From the NCBI GenBank assembly GCA_039182965.1, contig JBCDBW010000053.1, forward strand, positions 1 to 27,189: a stretch of 27,189 nucleotides of DNA, in the 5' to 3' direction. The position numbers and the translations under genes were made by a program. This stretch comes from JBCDBW01 sp039182965 (GTDB lineage: Bacteria > Verrucomicrobiota > Verrucomicrobiia > Verrucomicrobiales > DEV007). Below the pieces are notes generated by a model, which saw only the letters and a list, made by a program, of their open reading frames with translations, had not been told where the DNA came from and ran no database searches. The stretch's first letter is position 1, and every line of letters starts with the position of its first letter. Shown here piece by piece: positions 17,666 to 25,458 of this stretch.

Positions 17666-18532
17666 CTACGTGCTCAAACTCACAGAAGACATCGTTGTCT
17701 CCCGCACGCTTCGTTTCACATCTTCAATCCTGATCGCCACCGGCTCCCGCCTCTCAAAGTAATGGACGCGCTCATAGCCCGCCGCCGCTATCAAGTCCAA
17801 ACCAAACTCAAAATCCGCGCCCACCCGATCCGGCGTGTGTGCATCCGAGCCCAAAACCACCGGGATGCCCTTCTCAAACATCATCCGCAGAATCCGTGGC
17901 CCAGGATTCACTTCCGGATACGCCTTGTTTAATCCGGATGTGTTCAGCTCCATCGCGACTCCTGTCGCAGCCACCCGCGTCAATGCCTCGTCAATCGAAC
18001 CCTCCAACCTCTCGAAGTCCCAGTGCTCGGGAGACACGTTCTTCACCAAATCCGCATGCCCGAGGCCGTCGAATAGTCCACATTCAGCTGATTCCGCAAT
18101 ATGCCCAAAATAACCCTCCATAAAACGATGGACGTCCCCATCAAAGAATCGGGCAAAATACTCTTCCGTATGATAGTGCACCGAACCAATGATATAATGA
18201 AACTCAGCCCGCCGATGCAGTTCTTCTACCCACTTCTCCATTCCGGGAAACCAATCGCTCTCCATCCCTAAACGAACTGTAAAGTCTCCTTCAAACTCTC
18301 GAGCAGTGCTCTCAACGAGAGACACGTAATCATCAAACTCACTCGGCTCCATACGAACATTCTCGGAGAACCGGTTGGGCATTGGACTGTGGCAGGTAAA
18401 GATAATGCCTTTCAGCCCTCGATCTTTCCCGGCAGCCGCATATTCCCGCGGATGACCGTAAGCATGCTTGCACAACGGTGTGTGCATGTGCGAATCAAAG
18501 TAAACCCGCTCCTCTTCATATCCTTCCATCAT
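17666..18532 (-). CDS. PHP-family phosphatase, histidinol-phosphatase (HisK/HisJ) like
   Basis: This 288-residue PHP-domain phosphoesterase has the full set of metal ligands: DSHMHTPLCKHAYG, FTCHSPMP, GMESDWFPG, IGSVHYH, GLGHADLVK and LGSDAHTPDRVG. The order and spacing fit histidinol-phosphate phosphatases of the HisJ/HisK type, which perform the penultimate phosphate removal in histidine synthesis. The start is taken as the ATG at 18532, whose A is shared with the TGA of hldD (TGATG), with GGAGAG just upstream; a GTG at 18535 and an ATG at 18529 also exist. Tight coupling to a heptose enzyme and absence of other his genes leave a sugar-phosphate substrate possible. Confidence 0.88.
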   Translation of the reverse strand: MMEGYEEERVYFDSHMHTPLCKHAYGHPREYAAAGKDRGLKGIIFTCHSPMPNRFSENVRMEPSEFDDYVSLVESTAREFEGDFTVRLGMESDWFPGMEKWVEELHRRAEFHYIIGSVHYHTEEYFARFFDGDVHRFMEGYFGHIAESAECGLFDGLGHADLVKNVSPEHWDFERLEGSIDEALTRVAATGVAMELNTSGLNKAYPEVNPGPRILRMMFEKGIPVVLGSDAHTPDRVGADFEFGLDLIAAAGYERVHYFERREPVAIRIEDVKRSVRETTMSSVSLST

Positions 18533-19542
18533 CACTCTCCGTCTCCCAATCGTAAATCCTCCACAAGATACCCCTGCACATAATCCCGTACCGCACTTTT
18601 TAACGAGAAAATTTCACGATCAAACCCCGTTTTTCTCAACTCCTCGATGCTTGCCTTGGTGTAATACTGATATTTCTCCCGCAGAAGCTCCGGCATTTCA
18701 ACAAAATCAATCCTCGATGCTTCTCCCAGCGCGGAAAAGATCGCCTCCGCTAAGTCAACCCATGTATTCGCCACCCCCGAACCGATGTTGTATAAACCTC
18801 CTGCACTTCGCGTTTCCGCAAGGTGAATCGTCATTTCCACCGCATCTTTGACGTAGAGAAAATCCCGCATCTGCATACCGTCCTCATAGTCGTCTCGATA
18901 ACTCTTGAACAATTCAACCCGTCCGGTCTCACGTATCTGCGCGAATGCTTTGTTCACAACACTCCGCATATCGCGCTTGTGATTTTCGTTCGGGCCAAAG
19001 ACATTGAAATATTTTAGCCCTATGATCGATTCCAAGAATCCCTCACGACGCGCATGCAAATCAAACAAGTGCTTCGAATATCCATACATGTTCAAGGGCC
19101 GAAGTCTCCCAATATCCGCCTCCCCATCATTCATGCCCTCGCACCCATCACCATAGGTCGCTGCCGAGGAAGCATAAACAAACCGCGCACCGGTCTCTAG
19201 GGCCCAGTGTGCCATCATCCGTGTGTACCCATAGTTGTTGCGCATCAGATAGGCTGCATCCTTCTCAGTCGTGGCGGAGCAGGCTCCCAGATGGTAAACA
19301 TAGTCAAAACTCCCCGGCCCTTCACCGCCGTCCTCAATCTGCCAGCGCAAGTCCTCTGCATCAACGTAATCAGCATACCGAAGCGGCACCAGATTGCGCC
19401 ACTTCTCGTCGCTTCCAAGATGATCCGTCACCAGAATATCCTCATAGCCACGACGGTTTAAAGCCCACACCAACGCGCTCCCGATGAAACCGGCGCCCCC
19501 CGTGACCAATATCCTTGCGTTGCTATTCCCGTCCCCACTCAT
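18532..19542 (-). CDS. hldD: ADP-L-glycero-D-manno-heptose 6-epimerase
   Basis: HldD makes the ADP-heptose used for the lipopolysaccharide inner core, so it points to a Gram-negative envelope. The 336-residue short-chain dehydrogenase-like protein has the NAD(P) loop TGGAGFIGS (14-22), YHLGACSATTEKD, FVYASSAATYG, and the catalytic Tyr-x3-Lys at 153-157 in LRPLNMYGYSKHLFD, which is diagnostic for this epimerase. LKYFNVFGPNE and the C-terminal FVEMPELLREKYQYYTKA also fit. It starts at ATG 19542 and is followed with a 1-bp stop-start overlap by the PHP phosphatase. Confidence 0.95.
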   Translation of the reverse strand: MSGDGNSNARILVTGGAGFIGSALVWALNRRGYEDILVTDHLGSDEKWRNLVPLRYADYVDAEDLRWQIEDGGEGPGSFDYVYHLGACSATTEKDAAYLMRNNYGYTRMMAHWALETGARFVYASSAATYGDGCEGMNDGEADIGRLRPLNMYGYSKHLFDLHARREGFLESIIGLKYFNVFGPNENHKRDMRSVVNKAFAQIRETGRVELFKSYRDDYEDGMQMRDFLYVKDAVEMTIHLAETRSAGGLYNIGSGVANTWVDLAEAIFSALGEASRIDFVEMPELLREKYQYYTKASIEELRKTGFDREIFSLKSAVRDYVQGYLVEDLRLGDGE

Positions 19543-19618
19543 GGTGATTTTCCGTCAAAAATGAAGAAACTACACTGCCATCGCTCGCTTGTCCCCACCC
19601 AAATTTCCCCACTCAACG

Positions 19619-20326
19619 CTAAGACTCAGGCAAAACTGGGCGCTTACCCGATCGCAAGCTCCCCACTAACCACCGCACCGTATTCAAAACACCCGACACA
19701 TACATGAGACATGCTGCACGCATCATCTTGTACAGCGCCCGCTCTTCCTTTACAGACGACAATATCCGTTTGCGAAAGACCACCTCTTTCGATCGCTCCG
19801 AAGCATCATACTCAACAGGCAGCGTAAACAGATTAAAAGCAAGCACGGCACCCCATCCCGCAAAAATAATGATGATCCCCGTCTTTGAGTTCACGGTTTT
19901 CGTGAGCATCATCAAAAGGGGTAGCAATACGATGACAGGCGTCAAATACTGGCTATATCGAATGGCAAGCTCGCGCTTCTTAAGCGGTCGAAACCGCCGA
20001 CGGTCCTGAATCGCATGACCCGCTTCGTGTGCAGCCACACCCAAAGCCGCTGCAGAGGTCCCGCGAAAATGCTGACGCGATAGACAGAGTCGCTTCTTCT
20101 CACAGTCGTAATGATCCGGCAACAATCCCCAGTGCTCGACAATCTCCACATCTTCAATCCCCTCAGCCTCAAGTATCCTTCTTGCCATGCCCGCCCCCGT
20201 CAATCCACCCGATAACTTCACTTTGACCGACTCCTCGTAGACCTTGCGATAACGACCGCGCACGACCATCGAAACGAGCAAAGGCAAAACCACCACCCCT
20301 ATCAACACATACACCATGCCTCCCAT
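19619..20326 (-). CDS. Membrane zinc metallopeptidase, YugP family
   Basis: This is a neutral zinc metallopeptidase of the YugP type (235 residues from ATG 20326). It has an N-terminal membrane helix (VYVLIGVVVLPLLVSMVV), the conserved LTGAGMARRIL, the HYD element, the zinc motif HEAGH near residue 100 in GVAAHEAGHAIQD, then two further membrane helices (YLTPVIVLLPLLMML and GIIIIFAGWGAVLAFNLF) and the final LPVEYDASERS motif. The AGGGAG eight bases before ATG 20326 decides the start; longer starts at 20332 and 20401 are open. Substrates of the family are unknown. It is divergent from the tatA pair, with an inverted-repeat-rich spacer between. Confidence 0.9.
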   Translation of the reverse strand: MGGMVYVLIGVVVLPLLVSMVVRGRYRKVYEESVKVKLSGGLTGAGMARRILEAEGIEDVEIVEHWGLLPDHYDCEKKRLCLSRQHFRGTSAAALGVAAHEAGHAIQDRRRFRPLKKRELAIRYSQYLTPVIVLLPLLMMLTKTVNSKTGIIIIFAGWGAVLAFNLFTLPVEYDASERSKEVVFRKRILSSVKEERALYKMMRAACLMYVSGVLNTVRWLVGSLRSGKRPVLPES

Positions 20327-20412
20327 TCTCATCTCTCCCTTGGGAAAATCAACCTCACCCCAGCTTCCATAGGTCCCACACACACGATATTTCTTGTCCA
20401 TTCACTCGAATG

Positions 20413-20462
20413 CGATACGTTGTATCGATACAAGGGTCCGAAGACAGGAAGTCTTCGTATCG
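20413..20462. repeat. Overlapping inverted repeats between divergent genes
   Basis: CGATAC (20413-20418) pairs with GTATCG (20422-20427) across a 3-base loop. A second CGATAC (20426-20431) plus GAAGAC (20440-20445) pairs with GTCTTCGTATCG (20451-20462), a 12-bp stem with an 8-base bulge on one side and loop AGGAA. The two structures share two bases, so they compete. This could be an operator, a terminator-like element or the leader of one of the flanking genes. Confidence 0.45.
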
Positions 20463-20540
20463 GTCCCACTGGGAACACCGGCTGCCCTATGAATCGCTCG
20501 ATTCAGCCAAGCGTGAACCCACTAGCCAACCGATAGTAAT

Positions 20541-20750
20541 ATGAAACCCGACCACTTGCTCCTGTCTTACGTCCCCGGAGGATACGAAATCGTCATCCTC
20601 TTCTTCGTGATCCTGCTCATTTTCGGAGCAAAAAAATTACCGGAGCTGGCCCGCGGGATCGGTCGCAGCCTCGGAGAATTCAAGCGCGCCCGCGACGATT
20701 TCGAAAATGAGATTGCGAAGACTTCACAAAATGCCAAATTAGACTTATGA
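20541..20750 (+). CDS. tatA: Twin-arginine translocase subunit TatA/E, copy 1
   Basis: TatA oligomers form the protein-conducting element of the Tat pathway, exporting folded proteins. The 69-residue protein has the expected short periplasmic N-terminus, one membrane helix (EIVILFFVILLIF), the hinge FGAKKLPELARGIG and an amphipathic helix RSLGEFKRARDDF, then a short tail. No Shine-Dalgarno sequence is obvious before the ATG. Its TGA overlaps the ATG of a second tatA (ATGA). No tatC is in the window, so it would have to be elsewhere. Confidence 0.95.
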   Translation: MKPDHLLLSYVPGGYEIVILFFVILLIFGAKKLPELARGIGRSLGEFKRARDDFENEIAKTSQNAKLDL

Positions 20751-21019
20751 GCTTTCCTTTCTTAGCATTCGGAATGCCCGGTGGACCAGAGTGGATCCTC
20801 ATCTTTCTCGTCCTCCTCTTGCTGTTCGGCGCCAAAAAGTTGCCCGAATTAGCCCGTGGTATTGGTCGCAGCCTTGGCGAGTTTAAAAAGGCGAAAGAGG
20901 ATTTCGAAACGGAAATCACCGAAGCCGAACGAGCCGAAAAACGAGGCCAAGCCGAAAGAGCTCCCGCACCTTCCGGCGAAATTCAGGACGCCGAGGAAAT
21001 CGAGGAGGCAAAAGACTAG
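20747..21019 (+). CDS. tatA: Twin-arginine translocase subunit TatA/E, copy 2
   Basis: This second TatA/E protein of 90 residues overlaps the first by 4 bp. The helix (EWILIFLVLLLLF), hinge and start of the amphipathic helix are almost the same as in copy 1 (FGAKKLPELARGIGRSLGEF identical in both). The C-terminal tail is longer and highly charged (AERAEKRGQAERAPAP, ending EEIEEAKD). Tandem TatA paralogues occur in several phyla; the two may mix in one complex or, as with E. coli TatA/TatE, be partly redundant. The absence of TatB-type features suggests both are TatA-like. Confidence 0.94.
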   Translation: MSFPFLAFGMPGGPEWILIFLVLLLLFGAKKLPELARGIGRSLGEFKKAKEDFETEITEAERAEKRGQAERAPAPSGEIQDAEEIEEAKD

Positions 21020-21137
21020 AGCACCGACCTCTGAAACCCTCCGTCGTCGAGCGCGAGGGCAACCCACGGCCTCTCTAGCTGAAGCACTCGGACGCAATGT
21101 TGATCTTCGTGTGACGACCGTTCCTCAGTCCGCCGCC

Positions 21138-22097
21138 ATGATCACCCATCGCCACGGCCCATCCGCATTCCGCCAAACACTGCTGGCTGTTGCAATCACT
21201 CTCCTGTCTCAGGCGGTCATTCCCGTCTCTTCCCTCCGGGCCGAAAACCTCAAGCCGGTTACCTTCGTAGCCTATAACTTAAAGAATTATCTCGATATGG
21301 ACCGGCGGGTAAACGGCGAGTTTCGCCGGAATTCCCCCAAACCAGAGGACGAAATCACACCGCTCATCCAACACCTCAGCGCCATCAAACCCGATCTTCT
21401 TGGCGTCTGCGAAATCGGAGACAAACTAGACTTGGAAAACCTCGCTTCGCGGCTCTCAGATGCCGGCCTGTCCCTTCCCCACCTCACCTGGGTGAACGCC
21501 AGCGACCCCTATCGCCACCTCGCGTTGTTGAGTAAGTTCCCCATCGTTTCCACCAATCATCAAGAAGATCTCAGCTATCTCATCGATGATGTCGATATCC
21601 CGTTCGCTCGCGGAATTCTCGACGCGACCGTCGAAGTAAACCCCGACTACCAGTTGCGCCTTCTTGGGATTCATCTCAAGTCAAAGCGTCCTGTCCCCGA
21701 GGCAGACCAAGCCCTCATGCGCCGCAATGAGGCTCACCTCCTTCGCAAACATGTCGACCAAATCCTCGAACAGTCGCCTCAGGTAAACCTCCTCGTATAC
21801 GGCGATTTCAACGATAACCGGAACGAAGCCCCCGTCAAAGCGATACAAGGCCGCTACGGTTCTTCGAAATATCTTCGCGATATCCCACTAACCGACAATC
21901 TTGGCTATCGTTGGACATACTTTTGGAGCACCGCCGATCAATATTCCCGCTTTGATTATATTTTCGTGAACACAGGGCTCTATCCGGAGGTCGTTCTCGA
22001 TGAGAGCCACCTCTTTGCAGACAAGGATTGGTACAAAGCAAGCGACCATCGTCCCCTCGTCCTGAAAATTACGCCCGTAAATCGAAAGGTTCCATGA
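21138..22097 (+). CDS. Secreted endonuclease/exonuclease/phosphatase family protein
   Basis: The chosen ATG gives 319 residues starting with a signal peptide (basic MITHRHGPSAFR, hydrophobic TLLAVAITLLSQAVI, cleavage probably after LRA). The reading frame is open further upstream, but that part overlaps tatA and has no signal. The mature protein has the DNase I-like EEP fold motifs: VTFVAYNLKNYL, GVCEIGD with the metal-binding Glu, LRLLGIHLKSK, YGDFNDNRNEAP and the terminal SDHRPLVLKI with catalytic Asp-His. The fold covers nucleases, phosphodiesterases and sphingomyelinase-like enzymes, so the substrate is open. Location should be periplasmic or extracellular. No twin-arginine motif is visible in its signal. 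Confidence 0.88.
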   Translation: MITHRHGPSAFRQTLLAVAITLLSQAVIPVSSLRAENLKPVTFVAYNLKNYLDMDRRVNGEFRRNSPKPEDEITPLIQHLSAIKPDLLGVCEIGDKLDLENLASRLSDAGLSLPHLTWVNASDPYRHLALLSKFPIVSTNHQEDLSYLIDDVDIPFARGILDATVEVNPDYQLRLLGIHLKSKRPVPEADQALMRRNEAHLLRKHVDQILEQSPQVNLLVYGDFNDNRNEAPVKAIQGRYGSSKYLRDIPLTDNLGYRWTYFWSTADQYSRFDYIFVNTGLYPEVVLDESHLFADKDWYKASDHRPLVLKITPVNRKVP

Positions 22098-22118
22098 TCG
22101 GCACCCCCCCTCCCGTCG

Positions 22119-23441
22119 CTAGTCTTCAACACTCAAATCCTGCAAGGACTTGACCAGAATCTTCGATCTCCGCTCACTTGATTCATACCGGGAACGGCGC
22201 TCTTTCGGTAACAACGACACCTCACCAAACGCATATCCAGGTAGTCTCGAAAAGAATTCATAGGCCTGCGTCGACATCACAATCATGGAATCCGCCCCGC
22301 GCTCCCGCGCAACTTCTTCCGCGAATTGCACAAGATCTCTTCCATATCCCTGATTCTCATGAGATTTCTTCACAAATAGACAGGCGAGTTCAGCGGCGCG
22401 CTCCGCCTCATAATGATGAATGGCCACACTCCCCACCACGTTCCCATCAATCTCAATGACATAGTAGTCTTCCAGTTTCCCCATCACCTCCTCAGGGCTG
22501 CGAAATAACAAGCGGTCTTTCGCAACCGCCGGCCGCATCATCGACATCATCTCTTCAATATCTTCTTCCTTTGCCGACCGTATCTTGTGATACGAATCCG
22601 CAAATACCATGGTTCCGATCCCCTCATTCGAAAACAGCTCTTCTAACAAAGGCGCATCCGTTAGATTGCCACTCACAATGTGACCCCTGGGCACCCCAGC
22701 TTCGCACGCCATAATGGCCCCCTCGAACTTTCCCATCAGCCGGGACTCAAGTTGCGTTCGGGCGACATAGTCCTTGGCTTCCGATACAGCCAGCTGATGC
22801 ATCCCGGGCGAACCATCGCGAAGAGATCCTTCCCCAGCCACAAGATAAATCAGCTTGTCCGCACCAAGCTGCGCGGCGATCTCCATTGCCACCTGATCCT
22901 TGTCGAGCCTTAAGGTGTTGCCACGCCCATCAAAGGCGATCGGAGGAATCACTGGCATGATGCCGTCATCCAGTAACATCTTCAAACTACTGTCATCCAT
23001 CCTTTCCAAACGCCCCGTGTGCTCATGATCAACACCCGAAACGACTCCAACACGACACCCAATCAACGCATTCGTGGTCGCCGCCCGAATCTTGCTCGTC
23101 GTTAACTGCTGGAGCAAAGCGCTTCCCAACCGAGAGGATGCATCAATGCCAACCTCCAAGGTCTTGGCGTCAGTCACGCCCGTCCCAACCTCGTCAGACA
23201 ACTCCACTCCCCTCCTCTTCGCCAATGCCCGCATTTGATGGCCCATCCCATGCACCAAGACCACGTCGATGTCCAAAAGCCGCAGCGTCGCCAGATCCAG
23301 AACAATGTTCGCAAAAACAACCGCATCCCCAAGCAAGTCGCTGTCGACCGCAATCACAAACGTCCGGCCGCGAAATTGCGGCACGTATTGCAGCATTCCT
23401 CGCAGATCACCAAAAGGTCGCTCCTGTCCCTGTCCGCTCAT
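22119..23441 (-). CDS. argA: N-acetylglutamate synthase (amino-acid kinase + GNAT)
   Basis: ArgA acetylates glutamate with acetyl-CoA, the first step of arginine synthesis. From ATG 23441 the protein has 440 residues (a GTG at 23465 is possible). The first ~285 residues form the amino-acid-kinase-like domain (FVIAVDSDLLGD, VVLVHGMGHQMRAL, MPVIPPIAFDGRG, LIYLVAGEG), which in this family binds the arginine effector rather than doing kinase chemistry. The GNAT domain follows (ELACLFVKKSHENQGYGRDL, DSMIVMSTQAYEFFSRLPGY, LLPKERRSRYESSERRSKIL), close in layout to E. coli ArgA. It reads from the yraN side with a gap of 57 bp. Confidence 0.94.
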   Translation of the reverse strand: MSGQGQERPFGDLRGMLQYVPQFRGRTFVIAVDSDLLGDAVVFANIVLDLATLRLLDIDVVLVHGMGHQMRALAKRRGVELSDEVGTGVTDAKTLEVGIDASSRLGSALLQQLTTSKIRAATTNALIGCRVGVVSGVDHEHTGRLERMDDSSLKMLLDDGIMPVIPPIAFDGRGNTLRLDKDQVAMEIAAQLGADKLIYLVAGEGSLRDGSPGMHQLAVSEAKDYVARTQLESRLMGKFEGAIMACEAGVPRGHIVSGNLTDAPLLEELFSNEGIGTMVFADSYHKIRSAKEEDIEEMMSMMRPAVAKDRLLFRSPEEVMGKLEDYYVIEIDGNVVGSVAIHHYEAERAAELACLFVKKSHENQGYGRDLVQFAEEVARERGADSMIVMSTQAYEFFSRLPGYAFGEVSLLPKERRSRYESSERRSKILVKSLQDLSVED

Positions 23442-23498
23442 TCTTTGGCGCGCATCGTGCCCCACTTTTCCACGTGAATCAAGAGCCGCCGCAGTCCC

Positions 23499-23912
23499 TC
23501 AATAAAGAAAGGGCTCAGGAAGCTCAAACGCACCCCTCACAAGACTGACTTGCGGGCGCTCTCCGTCTTTTAGCAACACTTCCGCCACGTCAAAACGAAA
23601 GTTGATGTTCGGATGGTTCAATTGCCTGAGCCAATGGAGCGCCCCTTTCGCAACCAATCGACGCTTCACATCGTCGACCGCATCGATTGGCCTGCCATAA
23701 CCTTCGCTGGTCCGGGTCTTGACCTCAACGAATGCCAGCACATCCCCATCCCGACAAACCAAGTCTACCTCTCCACCCTTTGGCGCCCGATAGTTTTCAC
23801 CTAATACTTTGTATCCCTCGCGTAAGTAAAGGTAACGTGCCGCCAAACGCTCTCCCAACACACCGATTTCTCTACTATCCAACGCCCGCTTTCGCCCTTC
23901 ACTCGTCTCCAT
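23499..23912 (-). CDS. yraN: YraN family (UPF0102) nuclease-like protein
   Basis: This 137-residue protein shows the family's consensus: GVLGERLAARYLYLREGYKV, LGENYRAPKGGEVDLVCRD and LAFVEVKTRTSEGYG, the latter two carrying the E-VDLV and E-VK residues of a Holliday-junction-resolvase-like nuclease fold, then VDDVKRRLVAKGALHWL. The biological role is not settled for the family. The ATG at 23912 overlaps the end of rnhB by 14 bp; an upstream ATG at 23978 would add 22 residues inside rnhB and is less likely. The rnhB-yraN neighbourhood is common in bacteria. Confidence 0.93.
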   Translation of the reverse strand: METSEGRKRALDSREIGVLGERLAARYLYLREGYKVLGENYRAPKGGEVDLVCRDGDVLAFVEVKTRTSEGYGRPIDAVDDVKRRLVAKGALHWLRQLNHPNINFRFDVAEVLLKDGERPQVSLVRGAFELPEPFLY

Positions 23913-24531
23913 CACCAAATGGAAAGGTGAGCTGAGCGATCGGTCGAAAAGTCTCGCGATGAATCGGACAAGGACCATGCTCTCTTAGGTTCTTCAAATG
24001 CACCCGGGTCCCATACCCTTTGTGCTTGCGGAACCCATACTCCGGATACCTGCGATCAAATTCAATCATGATCCGATCCCGCTCAACCTTGGCAATCACG
24101 CTCGCCGCCGCCACGGATAAACTCTTCGCATCCGCCTTCACGACCGCTTTTTGGCGATAAGGAAAGTCGCGAACTTCCAAACCATCAATAAGACACACAT
24201 CTGGCAGCACTTCCAAACCATCCACTGCCCGCAGCATGGCCATCCGGGTCGCTCCCAGTATATTCAAATGAGCAATCTCCTCCACATCGGCCATACCCAT
24301 GCTCCATACGAGCCCCGCAGAGCCAGTCAACTCCTCATAAACAACATCTCGCCGAGCCGCTGAAAGCTTCTTCGAATCGTCGAGATCTCGATGACGAAAA
24401 CCGGTCGGCAATATTACGGCAGCCGCGACAACAGGACCCGCCAACGGCCCCCGGCCAGCCTCATCAATCCCCGCAACAACATCGGCGCCACCACTCCAGA
24501 GTTCTTTCTCAAACCGAAGATCACACCCCAT
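23899..24531 (-). CDS. rnhB: Ribonuclease HII
   Basis: RNase HII cuts RNA in RNA/DNA hybrids, including at single ribonucleotides left by replication. The 210-residue length is normal. Motifs are GIDEAGRGPLAGPVVAAAV with catalytic Asp23 and Glu24, DLDDSKKLS, VCLIDGLEV with the third acidic residue, KADAKSLSVAAASVIAKVER with the fourth, and YGFRKHKGYGT. It lies 95 bp after rplS on the same strand, behind a hairpin, and its end overlaps yraN. Confidence 0.97.
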   Translation of the reverse strand: MGCDLRFEKELWSGGADVVAGIDEAGRGPLAGPVVAAAVILPTGFRHRDLDDSKKLSAARRDVVYEELTGSAGLVWSMGMADVEEIAHLNILGATRMAMLRAVDGLEVLPDVCLIDGLEVRDFPYRQKAVVKADAKSLSVAAASVIAKVERDRIMIEFDRRYPEYGFRKHKGYGTRVHLKNLREHGPCPIHRETFRPIAQLTFPFGDGDE

Positions 24532-24603
24532 AGACCAGCCTTTGTATACCGCCCCAAAACAAAAGGAAAGCGGATACCCAAAAGGGCAACCCTCCGCACG
24601 CCA

Positions 24604-24622
24604 CAGTCTCGCTAAGAGACTG
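24604..24622 (-). terminator. Hairpin between rplS and rnhB
   Basis: CAGTCTC and GAGACTG make a perfect 7-bp stem with a 5-base loop, placed 5 bp past the rplS stop on the transcribed strand. There is no U-tract after it, so it may be an mRNA 3'-end stabiliser or an attenuating hairpin rather than a full intrinsic terminator. Confidence 0.4.
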
Positions 24623-24626
24623 GGCC

Positions 24627-24986
24627 TTACTCCGATTGCTGCAGCTCGCCCGATTTGACCGTCGTGGCCTTCTTCCCCACCCGGTCACGCAAGTAATTTA
24701 ACTTCGCCCGCCGAACACGCCCCTTGTCCACGACTTCGACCTTTGAAATCTTGGGCGAATGCACCTGAAAAACACGCTCCACCCCCTCCCCATAAGATAT
24801 CTTACGCACCGTAAAGGCTTCGTTGACGGACGTGCCTCGCCGCCCCAAGACGATTCCTTGAAAAACCTGGATACGCTCCTTGCCGCCCTCGACAACTCGG
24901 TAATGCACTTTCACAGTGTCCCCGGGTCCAAATTCGGGCATGTCCTCGCGAACCTGTTCTTTCTCAATTTTATCGATGATATTCAT
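24627..24986 (-). CDS. rplS: 50S ribosomal protein L19
   Basis: L19 sits at the interface of the 30S and 50S subunits. The 119-residue length is typical. Visible family sequence: FGPGDTVKVHYRVVEG, QVFQGIVLGRRG, FTVRKISYGEGVERVF, HSPKISKVEVV and the basic C-terminal RVRRAKLNYLRDRVGK. It is the first gene of the - strand block with rnhB and yraN. No trmD, rpsP or rimM is upstream; instead a tRNA-Asp gene lies divergently. Confidence 0.98.
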   Translation of the reverse strand: MNIIDKIEKEQVREDMPEFGPGDTVKVHYRVVEGGKERIQVFQGIVLGRRGTSVNEAFTVRKISYGEGVERVFQVHSPKISKVEVVDKGRVRRAKLNYLRDRVGKKATTVKSGELQQSE

Positions 24987-25136
24987 GGCTTAGTCCGGTC
25001 TTTCTTCTCGGTCTGAAAATACGCCTATCCCTCTCGCACTCCTATTAATCTCAATCCCTCATGCTTGCCCAGCGGGCCGGGGAGCGGAACGTTACCTGCA
25101 ATGCCCTTTAAATCAAAGAAAAACGGAAGAATTTTA

Positions 25137-25165
25137 TTGCACCAAAAATCGAACGCGCCTATTTT
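25137..25165 (+). promoter_or_regulatory. Possible promoter of tRNA-Asp
   Basis: TTGCAC (25137-25142) and TATTTT (25160-25165) are separated by 17 bases and lie 45 bases before the tRNA. Both boxes are imperfect. The remaining sequence between rplS and the tRNA (24987-25136) shows no open frame or strong structure. Confidence 0.3.
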
Positions 25166-25210
25166 CCGCTCACTCTCAGGGCGGAAGTTCCCGCGAGTTT
25201 TCCTGCCTTA

Positions 25211-25284
<74 letters not shown>

Positions 25285-25458
25285 TTTTTCTTCCAACGTG
25301 TTACGATTCTCCCCTGACTCACTGTGCCATCAAGCCTGTGCTACCGGCTCTCCGTATACGCGAAATCGCCTGTTGTAAGTGTCGAAAGACTATCGTTTTT
25401 CCTCTTTGAATGCCAGAAAACAGTGCCCAAGGATCACTACATCTGTTAGGATCACTTC

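Noticed and set aside
20856..21137. Longer N-terminus for the EEP-family protein, overlapping tatA
   Set aside because: The extension is Arg/Lys-rich, lies in another frame of tatA copy 2 and would bury the clear signal peptide that begins at 21138.
24414..24599. Small open frame between rnhB and rplS on the - strand
   Set aside because: It overlaps the start of rnhB in another frame and has no start context or domain to support it.
24987..25136. Possible leader or riboswitch before rplS
   Set aside because: No clear stem pattern or known leader motif was visible; the promoter for rplS could not be placed with confidence.
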